Under the pieces are notes generated by a model, which worked only from the letters and a program-made list of their open reading frames with translations, was not told the DNA's origin and did no database searches. A stretch of 64,000 bases of DNA from contig JAGFMI010000001.1 in the NCBI GenBank assembly GCA_021030905.1, forward strand, positions 186,001-250,000, written 5' to 3'. Shown one piece after another: positions 1 through 11,002 of this stretch (within the stretch, counting starts at the first letter, position 1; each line of letters starts with the position of its first letter). The position numbers and the translations under genes are program-made. Source of the DNA: Pyrenula massariospora. Lineage: Eukaryota > Ascomycota > Eurotiomycetes > Pyrenulales > Pyrenulaceae.

Positions 1-2362
1 AAAAATAACCTTTTTTCTTATAGTGCGTATATTTTTAGTATTTACTATTTACTTTAGGACTATAATATAAATCTCTCTTCTTCAGTCCGTTAATTGAAAA
101 ATCCTTCTTTTAACTCCTCGAAATTTTTTTTATTCAATTCTTCGAAATTTTCTTACAATTTATACTTTTAAAGATATTATTATATGTCCATACTGTATTT
201 TTAATATAAGAGTTTATTTATATAAATATACCATAACAACTAAATATATTTATTATCGGCTCAATTTTTTTATTTTTCTTTATGCTAGGTTCGAGAATTG
301 CCAAAAAATAAATTCTAAATATATTTATCCTCTAAGTAGTCTTCATACGAATTAATAAAATAATAAATTTAAAATATTTCTATATATATTGTTTTTAAAT
401 GTATTTTTTAATATATAACTTATTCTATGTAAATTTTTATAATTTGATAGTATTAAGTATTCGATTTAAACACCGCCTTTAATATTAGTTGTTGCAACAT
501 AACTTTTTAAATTTATAATATTAATCTTTATACTATTCTTTACTTCTATTAATTTAAAATAATAAAAAAATATTATTGTCGTAAATACGCCGTATCGTTT
601 TAATATTTAAATATTAAATACTCATTCTTAACTTTTCTGACTTTGTACATAATTTTTTAAGATTAATAAATCTTACATTTATCCGATAGATATAACTTTT
701 AATTTTCTAATTAATATCCTTAAAGTTATTTTTGTTTAATAGTTTATATTTTTTAATTGAAAACTTTTACTTTTTTTAAAAAATAAATATTAACTTTTTT
801 ATCGCGTAAATAATATAAACATTTTTTATTTTTACACTTTTTTTATATTTTTATATACACCTTTTTGTAATGCGGCTTTTTAAATTTCTTTTTTATTATT
901 TAATAAAATATACATTCCTTATATATACATTTATTTTAATAAGTTTTTTTATAAAAAAAATTTTATTTATTAAAATATAGATTTTTTTTATATCGCTTTA
1001 AAATAATTAAATAGTATTCATTTTTAATATATATTTTTTATCTTTTATTATATTGTTTAAATAAATTAATTTTTTTTTTTATCTTTTTTAACTATATAGC
1101 CTCATCATCTTTTAATATTGTATAGTTATATAATAATAATTCTTTTTATATTTAAGTTTTTTTATCGGTGAACTAGTTTAATGTATTTTAATTTCCTTCT
1201 TTAGGGTCTATTTTATTTTTCATTTTTATTAACTTTTTAAATATTTACACAACCTCTAAAATATCTGCTTAATAAATTATATTAAATTTATATATTGATT
1301 TACTTTAACAGTTTTAAGCTATATAGTTTTTCTTTCTATATAAATAATAACTTTTAATTATATTTTTATTTATATCCTTTTTTTTTAGTGGTTTTCTTTC
1401 CACGTTATTAATTTATATTGTATTTAAATCAAAAATTTTTACTTCTTGCACATAAAAGCGTTTAAATTTTTAAAATGTTTTTTTAAATATTTATTAATAT
1501 TTTACATTGTGTCGATTATAGGATTGTTTTAATTTGTAATTTTTTAATTAATTATTTAGACGTATCGCCTTCTTTATTAGATTTTTTAATAAAAATAAAT
1601 TTATTTTTATTTATATAAGTTCGTTTTTAACGTTGTTCTTTAATTTAATTTTAAATATTATTATAAAAACTTTATCTTTTTATTTTAACTTTATAAAAAT
1701 CTTTTTAAAGCATTAAACATATTTTACCGTAAAATATATCTATTTTATTTATTATATAGTTTTATTAATATTTTTTTTAATATTTATTACTTTAAATATA
1801 TTTTTTATCTTTCTTTAAAAAATAATAAAATTTTTAAAGATTTTAATAGCAACGATTTTAAAATTGTTTAGATTTTTTCTTCTTTTAACTTTAACTAATA
1901 AGTAATTTTGCATCTATAGTTTAAACTATTTGTAAACTCTTTCTTAAAATAATTTTATTATAAATATAATATATTTATTAGTAGCGATTTTATTATTTTA
2001 AAATTTAAAATAAATTTAATATTAAGCAAATTAGTTGTTAAACTTTCAACAATTTTTATTATATTTATTGGATAAAAATTTTTTTACCTCTTTAATATCT
2101 GTAAGATTAGTTAAAGATTTTTCTTAATTTAAGTAAGTTATTTTTAAGATATTTAAAATATTACATAGATACTTTTAAGTTATTGAAAGGTATTTGCATA
2201 GATTAATTCTTAAAAAATAATTTAGAATTAAATCAAAAAAAAAATATTTATAAAGGGTTTACAAGGGTAGTTTAGTATTTTCATAATTAACTAAATATTT
2301 AGTTATTTAAATTAAATACGCCTTTGTATCTATAAGAAATATAAAATTAATCTCTATATATT
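1..2362 (-). mobile_element. Degraded, 5'-partial inverted copy of the Ty3/Gypsy element
   Basis: The reverse complement of this stretch aligns base by base with the start of the element at 2874-9628. Window position 1 matches about 5400 of that copy, and about 2161-2362 matches the inner part of its left LTR. Differences are overwhelmingly transitions and no usable reading frame remains. LTR similarity fades near 2362, so the outer part of this LTR is lost or unrecognisable. The copy continues beyond the left window edge. It is more AT-rich and looks older or more heavily mutated than its neighbour. It faces the intact copy head to head with about 0.5 kb between them. Confidence 0.8.
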
Positions 2363-2868
2363 TTTATCTAAAATTATACAGATAGCTCTTTTAAATTGTT
2401 ATTATTTCCGTTAACAACTTAAATTGCTATAATGAATTATTTGAAAAAAGTAAGGCGATTTCTTCGGGCGACTCTAATTATGTAACCAGAATTGCTCCGA
2501 TGCAACTATGTCGAAAGTACAAGTAGAGGTGTCTGGCGCTACGTTCGTAACATTCGATTCAATATAGGTAGATTATTGCTTCTCGCTATATAGATACGAT
2601 AGTTCGATGAGGTAATTAAAAGATTGTATAGATTGATGCTCGAGATGGGAAGGGATACGTTTTTAATAGTTAAATATTAAACGAAAGCGCCAGCGAGGGC
2701 TTAAAACTTCTAAGTCGTTTCGCTGTATAAAAATTCATTTTAGTTAGCGACGCGTTTTGGCTGGAACGCGTTTTGTTTTTGAAAGCTATCGCGTGGAGGT
2801 GTGAATCTAAGGCCCTCTAAATATACGGTATTAGGAGAATACCATTCAAGTTTCTCGAATGTATTGAT
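2363..2868. other. Unique spacer between the two inverted retroelement copies
   Basis: GC content rises from about 2450. There is no gene, no recognisable transposon motif and no long frame. Before the right-hand element inserted, this DNA was continuous with the sequence starting at 9634, as the shared TATAG shows. Confidence 0.5.
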
Positions 2869-2873
2869 TATAG
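2869..2873. repeat. Target-site duplication TATAG (left)
   Basis: Five bases, TATAG, lie directly before the TGTTG start of the left LTR. The same five bases follow the end of the right LTR at 9629-9633. Five-base duplications are usual for Ty3/Gypsy integrases. Confidence 0.9.
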
Positions 2874-3244
2874 TGTTGCGACCCCTCCCGGAGGAACTTT
2901 GAATGGTACTTGTACCATCCAATAAAGTGACATTAAAGATCACGTGACTGATAGCTTGTGTTATTAAAAAACAATAATTATGGTTAGCAGAAGCGATAGC
3001 CGCAGTTATTATTAACTTTAATATTTGGTTATCGATGTATGGTATATAGGAATTGGTTTCACCCCTTCTTTCTGGATGAGGGTGTATTTAACTCAAATAA
3101 TTAGACATTTAGTTAGTTACAAGAGTATTAAATTACCTTTGTGAACTTTTTATAAGTATTTTTTCCCTGACTTAACCCTAAGTTATCCCTTAAGAATCAA
3201 CCTATGCAAGTATTTTCCGGTAATTTAAAAATATCTATGTAACA
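2874..3244 (+). repeat. 5' LTR (371 bp)
   Basis: Begins TGTTGCGACC and ends TATGTAACA. It has exactly the same length as the right LTR, with no indel seen, and the differences noticed are C/T or G/A transitions. Confidence 0.92.
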
Positions 3245-4050
3245 CTTTGAATATTTTAAAAATAATTTACTTAAATTAAAAAGGATCTTCAACTAATTTT
3301 ATAGGTATTAAAGAGGTAAAAGGATTTTTGCCTAATAAGTACAATGGAAATTGCTGAAAATTTAACAACTGGTTGACCCAATGCTAAATTTATTTCGAGT
3401 TTTAGGGCAATAAAATTTTTATCAATAAATATGTTATGTTTGCAACGGGATTATTTTAAGGAAGAGTTTACAAATAGTTTAAACCACAAATGCGAAACTA
3501 CTTATTAATTAAAGTTAAAGGAGGAAAAAATTTAGACAACTTTGAAGTCGTTGCTGTTAAAGTTTTTAGAGATTTTATTATCTTTTAAGGAAAAATGAAG
3601 AAAGTATTTAAAGCAGCAAATATCAAAAAAAATGTTGACAGAGTTATACAGTAAATAAAGTAAATATATTTTGCGGTAAAATATGCTCAATGTTTTAAAG
3701 AAATTTTTATAAAGTTAAAATGAAAAGATGAAGTTTTTATGGCAATGTTTAAAACTGGATTAAAGAATAATGTTAAAGATGAATTTATATAAATAAAAGT
3801 AAGTTTATCCTTGTTGAAAAATTTAATAAAGGAAGTAATACATTTAAATAATTAGTTGAAAAATTGTAAATTGAAACAATTTTATGATTAACACAATGTA
3901 AAATGTTGATAAATATTTAAAGAAATTTTTCAAAGACCCGGCCACTCTTATATACAGAAAGTAGAAACCTTTAATTTAAATGTGATACAAATTAATAATG
4001 TGGAAAGAAAACCACCAAAAAAGAAAGGCATAAATAAGGAAATAGTTAAA

Positions 4051-4098
4051 AGCTGCTATTCATATAGAAAGAAAGGCCATATAGTTTAAAACTATTGA
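4051..4098 (+). pseudogene. Gag zinc knuckle remnant (CCHC)
   Basis: The frame reads C-Y-S-Y-R-K-K-G-H-I-V-stop-N-Y. This fits a CX2CX4HX4C knuckle in which the second and fourth Cys became Tyr (TGC to TAC) and one Arg/Trp codon became a stop. It marks the end of the dead gag region. Confidence 0.7.
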
Positions 4099-6420
4099 AA
4101 TAAACCGGTATACAAGTTTAATATGGTTTATTGAGCAAATATCTTAAAAATTGTGTAAACATTTAAAGAGTTAATAAAGATAAAGGATAAAACAGACCCT
4201 AAAGAAAGAGATTGAAGTACACCAAGCCAGTTTACCGATAAAGAAATTTAAATTTAAGAAGGGTTACTGCTACACAACTACACAGTATTAAAGGATGATG
4301 AGGTTATATAGTTAAAAAAGATAAAAAAAAAAGCCGATTTATTTAAACAACATAATAAAAGGTGGAAGATATATATTGAAAATGAACACTGTTTAATTAT
4401 CCCAAAATGATATAAAAAGGATCCATGTTTTAATAAACAAAACCTTTTCTATAAGGAAATTTATTGAAGTAAATATGTGTACAAGGAATGCACATTTCAT
4501 TAAACAGCAAAAGAAAAGTTTGAAAAACTGCGTTACAAAAAGGCGTATATAAAGATATAAAAAAAGTGTAAAGATAAAAAGTGTCTATATTATTTACGCG
4601 ATAAAAAAGTCAATATTTATTTTTCTGAAAAAATAAAAACTCTTAATTAAATAATATAAACCACTGAACAAAAATAACTTTAAGGATATTAATTAAAAGA
4701 TTGAAAGTTGTGTTTATTAAATAAATGTGAAATTTATCAGCCTTAGAAAATTATATATAGAGTTAGGAAGGTTAAGGATAAGTATCTAACCACTAAATAA
4801 TAAAACAATACGGTATACCTACAGTAGTAATATTTTTTTGTTATTTTAAATCAATAAAAATAAAGAATAGTATAAAAATTGACATTATGAATTTAAAAAG
4901 TTATGTTACAATAGCTGATGCTGGAAGTGGCATTTAAATTAAATGTTTGGTACTACCAGATCATGAAAATTTACACAGAACAAGCAATGTATTAAAAGGC
5001 GCATTTAAAAATGAAATATGTAAATATACTTTAAATTTATTGTTTTATTAATTTGTGTGAAAATCATTTGGAGGATAAATATATGCAGAATCTATTTTCT
5101 GACAATTTGTGAATTTAACATAAAGAAAAATAAAAAAATTGAACTAATGATAAGTGTATCCAGTTGTTTTAGTATATTTATGTGAATAAATTTTTTTGCC
5201 AGTAATACAGCGCAGACATATAGCAATATTTTTAAAAACACGGATTGTGGAAAAAGTTTAAAGAATTGGATGAAGAAAACTTCAAAAAAGCAAAAAATGG
5301 ATCTTCCGATTAACAAATCGGAGAGGAGAGGTTTACATTATGGCTTTAAAACAATTAACAAATACCGAAAGTGTATGCACCATATGGAAAAAGATTATTT
5401 TTTAAGGACAAAGGATGAAAGCCTTAATTAATTTTGAAGCTACAGCAAATTTAATATTTTAAAGGTGTATAGACAAGTTAAAAATTTTGACAAAAGAAAA
5501 GATTAAAATATATAATATATTAATTGTTAAAGGAGACAATTTAAAAGTGCAAAAGATATTAATTGAGATAAAACCATTACAATATAAAATGAATAGTTAT
5601 ATTAAAATAATATATTTAAATGTTATGACAATGACAATTAATTAAATAATTTTTAATATGTTATAGTTACAAAAACATAATTTGAATATTAATTAGTGAA
5701 CAAAAAAGTTTAAATTAAAAAAGTGTGGTTGTATAACCATGCAAAAATCTGTGTAATGCTGTAATATATTAGTGAATAAAAAAGGTAATAAGGGAACACT
5801 TCAAAAAGTTCCCCTTTTGAAACTAAATAACTTTGTAAAATGAAGGTTGATTCCTTTTAACAACTTAAAAAAATAAAGTTGTGATAAAGATGAAGTATTA
5901 AAAAAACATGTAATTTTAATAATATTTTAAAAATATGCTGTGTGAAGTAAATTATTTAAAAAAAAAGTAAATACAAATACATTACTAAAACATTAATTAT
6001 AAAATTATGAAATTAAATTATAACCAAAAAAGGAATTTATATTTAAACCTATATATAAATTATTTAAAAAAGAATTTAATGTTTTACAAGACTATATATA
6101 AAACAACCTAAAAAAGGGATTTATTAAAAAATTTGAATTACTTGTAGGCTTATTTATCCTATTTGTACTAAAAGGATAAAATAAAAAGTTGCAACTATAT
6201 ATAGACTATTAAAAATTTAACAAAATTATTGTTAAAAATAGGTATTTATTGTTCAATATTATAAAAATAAGAAATAGATTGTAGAGCGCAAAGTATTTTA
6301 TTAAATTGAACTAATAAAGAGTTTATAATTTTATATATATAAAAAAAGAAGAAGAGTAAAAAACAACTTTCAAAATAAAATATAGACATTATAAGTACTG
6401 AATAATATTATTCGGATTTA

Positions 6421-6900
6421 TAAATATATTAATTATTTGTCAAATGTTGATGAACAATTTATTAAAATCCTTTTTAGACAATTTTATTATCACCTATTTG
6501 GATGACATTTTTATTTATTTTAAAAATTTCAAAATATATAAAGAATAAATCAAATAGATTTTTTAAAAATTAGTTGGCGCAAGGCTGCAATTAAAATTTG
6601 AGAAATGCAAATTTCACAAAACCGAAGTTGAATTTTTAAAATATATTGTAAAAAAGGACGGTATATATATTAGCCCTGAGAAAAGTAAGGTTATTAAAAA
6701 ATGGTCAAAATTAACAATAGTAATTAAAGTACAGGCTTTCCTAAGATTCTGCAACTTTAATTGACAGTTTATCGAAAAATATTTTCACAAGGTAGAACCA
6801 TTAATTAAATTGGTTAAAAAGAACTACAGATATAAATGGAGTTCAAAACAACAAAAAGTATTTAATCAATTGGTACAATTTTATGCAGAAATTTCGGTAC
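6421..6900 (+). pseudogene. Reverse transcriptase remnant (Ty3/Gypsy)
   Basis: YLDD, the catalytic motif, is coded at 6495-6506 and followed by IFIY. Downstream the frame keeps KFEKCKFHKTEVEFL, then I-S-P-E-K and an FLRFCNF-stop-QFI stretch equivalent to the family's FLGFANFYRRFI thumb segment. A KWS run near 6836 begins the RNase H side. A stop replaces Tyr or Trp within the thumb motif. The protein cannot be made. Confidence 0.85.
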
Positions 6901-7559
6901 TGATTATATTTAAGGCAAATTAATCAGGCTAAATGAAAATAAATATATTAAATTTAATTATAAGAGCTTGTTTTATATAATTATAAAATGGAAAATAATA
7001 TTTAATAATATATTATTTAAAGAAATTAATTTCAGTAAAACAGAATTATAATATTTATAATAAAAAATTGTTAATGATAATGACAACACTTAAATATTAA
7101 TAAATATATACAGAAAGTGTTTCAAAGTTAAACATCTTCATAAACTATAAAAATTTGGCCACATTTATAACTACAAAATAATTAAATAAAAGGTAGGTTC
7201 AATAATCAAAACTTTTAAAACAGTATAAATTTAAAATATATTATTAACCAAATAAAAAAAATAAATAAATAGACACATTTAACCGAAAAAAAGATTATAT
7301 GATAAAAAAGATCATTAAACAAACCATACTGAAAAAAAATTCAAATAAAAGCTTTAACCCAAATTAGGTTATCAACATTGCTATATAGAAGTATAACAAA
7401 AAATAAAAACTACAAAGTAATAAGAAAGTAAAGTTTATAGTTTTAAAAGAGTTAGTAAAAAATATCATACAACAACACCACAATTTATTTATATATAAAT
7501 ATTTAAGAATCAATAACACTATTAAACTAATATAAAGAATTTACCAAATGTTGAAACTA

Positions 7560-7970
7560 AAACAACGGGTTAAAGATTACATTAAAAAATGTACATTGTG
7601 TTAGAAAAACAAAATTAGCAAATCCCTTTATATATTAGTAATAGTATAAAAAAGATTTATGAAACTATGAAAAAATATTGGGATTAATTTTATTACTAAG
7701 CTACCATTATTAAATAAATATAATTTAATTATTATGATAATAAATAAATACACTAAATATGCAATCTTTAAACTATTTAAAGAAAACTATACCGCACCAC
7801 AAATAATAAAAATTATTATAAATTTAATGATACAGTATTTTGAATTTCTGATACAGATTATATTTAACAAAAATAAATTATTTATATCTCAATATTGGAG
7901 GACGGTGATATTAAAATTAAAAATTAAACTGAAAATGTTTATAACATTTTATCCACAAATAAATAAGTAA
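7560..7970 (+). pseudogene. Integrase remnant (zinc finger end and catalytic core)
   Basis: CTLC at 7590-7601 is the CC half of the HHCC finger. A GINFITKLP stretch near 7690 corresponds to the family's MDFITGLP with the first catalytic Asp changed to Asn (GAT to AAT). The frame at 7734-7970 reads INKYTKYAIF and then IIFNKNKLFIS, where IISDRG.LFTS is expected, so the second catalytic Asp is also Asn. It ends in FYPQ, matching YHPQTDGQ. The integrase is catalytically dead. Confidence 0.85.
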
Positions 7971-8499
7971 ATAAAAAGAATCAACTAAATATTAAAAAAC
8001 TGATTACATTATTACCTTTTTATAAATATGGATAATTAAAATAAGCAATTACTAATAGCACAATTATATTATAATAATAGGAGAAGTAATACAACCGGAC
8101 ATTCTCTTTACAAAATAAACTTTAGAAGATATTTATATCTTTTGGAAAATTTATTGCAAAAAGAAACCATTAAAATAGCAATACAAAGAATTCAGCAAAT
8201 TTAGTAAAAACTTTATTAAGAACATAGAGAAAAATAAATAAAGAGTTTTCAGCTGAAGAAGGGGGATAGGGTTTATCTCTCTACAAAGAATCTAAAGACC
8301 CTGCGGCCTAATAAAAAAATGGATTATAAATAGATTAGACCCTTTAAAATTAAATAAAATAAGGAACCAGCAATTTATAAATTGGAGTTATTAAACAATG
8401 TTTAAATACATTCTGTATTTAATATTAAACTTTTGAAACTAGTATACTCCGAAACTCCAATTTAAAAAATATTCCGTTATAAAATTTAAAAAAAAAATA

Positions 8500-8630
8500 T
8501 ATATGAAGTGGAACAAATATTGATAAATAAAGGTTAAAACTATCTCATTAAGTGGAAAGATTACCTTACCTTTAAAAATATATAGGAACCGATATTCCAC
8601 TTCATTAATTATTGGCTGTTGTTGCAGTGT
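8500..8630 (+). pseudogene. Chromodomain remnant
   Basis: The plus frame reads YEVEQILINKG, one stop, then YLIKWKDY, and KNI-stop-EP where chromodomains have N-T-W-E-P. The pattern E-V-E-x-I-L, Y-L-I-K-W-K and W-E-P is diagnostic of the chromodomain at the C-terminus of chromoviral integrases, which targets insertion to heterochromatin. Two stops come from G-to-A change. Confidence 0.85.
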
Positions 8631-9242
8631 TACCATTTTTAATAAAAAAAAAAATATTTACAGTGACCGGCTCCGCTAAAAGTTTGTTAATATTTTGTAA
8701 AAACATTTAAACAAAATCTTCGAAGGCTGATTATTGATTGAAAAAGTTTATTTATTTTTCACTATTATAATCTTCAGCCTTTACCCATTTTTAAACTTCT
8801 GCATCCAATTCCTTCGCTAAGCACATTGCTTTGATGTCCATTTGATGCTTGGTTAATGTTAAAGTTTTTTAAAGATGTTTTAGGCGCGCGCGATGCTTCA
8901 TTATTTAAATTATAGTTTACTTTTCTCGTTGTTCTTTTTGGACAATTTTTATTTTAGTTGAGTTGTAAATATAATTTAAGACCTTTTACAACACAGCAAT
9001 GTAGAATTTATTGTTTTAAATACACTCAGCGCAGCATACAAATTTAAAAAATGTTATAATACAGTTGAAGTGGTTACAGTAACAAAATTAATAAAAAAAA
9101 ATTGTTAAATAATCAATTAATAAAATAACGCAGTGAAAGCGGAAAAATTAAAAAATTGAAAAAGAAAACATTTTAAAAAATAAAATAAATGAAAAACATT
9201 CTATTTATGTACAATATAAATAATCTTTAAAATGAAAATCTA

Positions 9243-9257
9243 TAAAAGAGAGGTGGA
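9243..9257 (+). other. Polypurine tract of the retroelement
   Basis: A purine-rich run (AAAAGAGAGGTGGA) ends directly at the TG of the right LTR. This is the place and composition of the plus-strand primer of LTR retrotransposons. Confidence 0.7.
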
Positions 9258-9628
9258 TGTTGCGGCCCCTCCTAAAGGAACTTTAAACAATATTTGTACC
9301 ATTCAATAAAGTAACATCAAAGATCACATAATTGATAGTTTATACTATCAAAAAACAACAACTATAATTAGCAGAAGTAATAACTACAGTTATTATTAAC
9401 TTTAATATTTAATTATCGATGTATAGTATATAGGAATTGGTTTTATTTCTTCTTTTTGGATGAAGGTATATTTAACTCAAATAATTAAACACCTAGTTAA
9501 TTATGAAAATATTGAACTACCTTTGTGAACCTTTCACAAGTATTTCTTTCCTGACTTAACCCTAAGTTATCCCTTAAGAACCAACCTACGCAAGTATCTT
9601 CCGGTAACCCAGAAGTATCTACGTAACA
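9258..9628 (+). repeat. 3' LTR (371 bp)
   Basis: Begins TGTTGCGGCC and ends TACGTAACA. Same length as the 5' LTR with many transition differences scattered over both strands. Confidence 0.92.
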
Positions 9629-9633
9629 TATAG
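9629..9633. repeat. Target-site duplication TATAG (right)
   Basis: TATAG follows the last base of the right LTR and matches 2869-2873 exactly. Confidence 0.9.
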
Positions 9634-11002
9634 GTAGGAGATCCAATATCAACACTGTGAAAATATCCATGAAAGGCTAAGAAGTACCAGAGCTCTGGCT
9701 AAAATCTGATCTATTCGAAAAACGCCATTATTGTTGGCAAATTTTTGCGGTTCTGTGACGAAAAGTTCGAAAGCGGCCACGAAACTCTTCTTAACGAGCC
9801 CAAATCTACTTTTGCTTACATACTATTCTTCGCGCAGATTGCGGTCCCGTCGCCTTAGGCAAATGTTGGGGACACATTTGCAAAAGCCCGCAAATTATGG
9901 TATTAGAATTGTGGAACAACGCTGAATTTATAAGGAAAGGCGGTTTGTCAAGTCTGATTCCATTGATTCCAAGTGCTTTCACAGCTTGAAATAGATTCTA
10001 AACTAATCTAACCGAATTGGGTTAGCCCCAAAGCGCTTCTTGGCGCATACAGAAACGGTTGCATCGGTTCCCAGCAGAATTTCAGATAATGCTTGAATGT
10101 CACCACAGCTGTCCAATGTCAAGGGTACAATGTTGAGCGATACCTATTATATTTCATAATGTCAAATCCCGGCACTTTTGCCTAAAGTGAAGTAAAACTC
10201 GAAAGCAGCACGAGTTCATTACTGGAGATGAAAGCTCAACCCAGATCTGAAGTGCTCTCCTCCATCTTCTTATTGTATACACACTAAATCCAAATAAACT
10301 TTTCCCATCAAGCATTTGTTCTTCACAGGGCTGATAATATTTATTGCTTGTTCTTCGGTGGCTAACAAACACATCACTCTTCGTATGCGATATTTAATTA
10401 TTTCCGAGGTTCATACGACCTCAAAAGCAATCGGCGCTTTCACCAGGGGCCGAGCATAGGCTCGTGACCATAGTCAATTTCGGCAGAAGCTCAAACGCAG
10501 GAGTCACTGAGCGAATCATCACACATGGAGACTATATGGGGCCCTTGCCTTTTGAAAGAATCGGAAAGGTACTTTTAAGCAAACATCTGAGTTGGACAAT
10601 TCTAAAGACTTCGGAAAGTTAGGGTACGACGAAGACGCGACGTTAAAGGGAAGTGAAACTCCTGACTCCGATGTACAGAACCCTACTAAATCGGGTTCTC
10701 ACCGATTCATTCGTTGGGTGTCATTCACCCGCGTTATAACTTCCTGCTCACTTCTGCTTTGCCATCCCTACATTAAGAATGCTGAGAGGCTTACAAGACT
10801 AGGAGGAATGGTAGCTATTCCTGTTCAAACATGAGGAAGCAGTGATCTGATCCCTTTCAGTTCCTGGTTTCAATGGCATATACGAAGGAATTCTGAAGAT
10901 TCGCTTGAGGTCAGTCGACCAGGAGAACAACGATTAAATACTGTCCGAAATCTTTCAGTATAAAGTTTGAATATGAACCATACATTGAAGAACATGCGTG
11001 AC
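9634..11002. other. Gene-free accessory DNA
   Basis: Normal base composition returns here. Several frames of 60-80 codons exist, but none begins convincingly, shows a family motif or connects through splice sites. It contains the 3' flank of the NLR gene. If the NLR uses the donor-like GTAAGT at its stop codon, a short last exon could lie here. Confidence 0.5.

Larger units (their letters stand above)
2874..9628 (+). mobile_element. Full-length Ty3/Gypsy chromovirus, RIP-inactivated
   Basis: A complete 6755-bp LTR retrotransposon: 371-bp LTR, internal region, polypurine tract, 371-bp LTR, flanked by a perfect TATAG duplication. Remnants in plus-strand order are a Gag zinc knuckle (about 4051), reverse transcriptase with YLDD (6495), RNase H region, integrase zinc finger and core (7560-7970) and a C-terminal chromodomain (about 8500-8630). 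This is the pol order of Ty3/Gypsy, and the chromodomain marks a chromovirus. The coding sequence is full of Trp-to-stop, Cys-to-Tyr and Asp-to-Asn changes, all explained by G-to-A or C-to-T, as repeat-induced point mutation produces. No open frame of useful length survives, so the copy is not autonomous. I could not identify a primer-binding site after 3244. Confidence 0.92.

Noticed and set aside
2740-2943. 67-codon minus frame across the left LTR edge
   Set aside because: It crosses the insertion point of the retroelement, so it cannot be an ancestral gene.
8439-8636. Minus-strand frame over the chromodomain
   Set aside because: The plus strand carries the chromodomain pattern; this is its antisense.
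10592-10834. 80-codon frame in the gene-free DNA before the NLR
   Set aside because: Short, no motif, no splice context.
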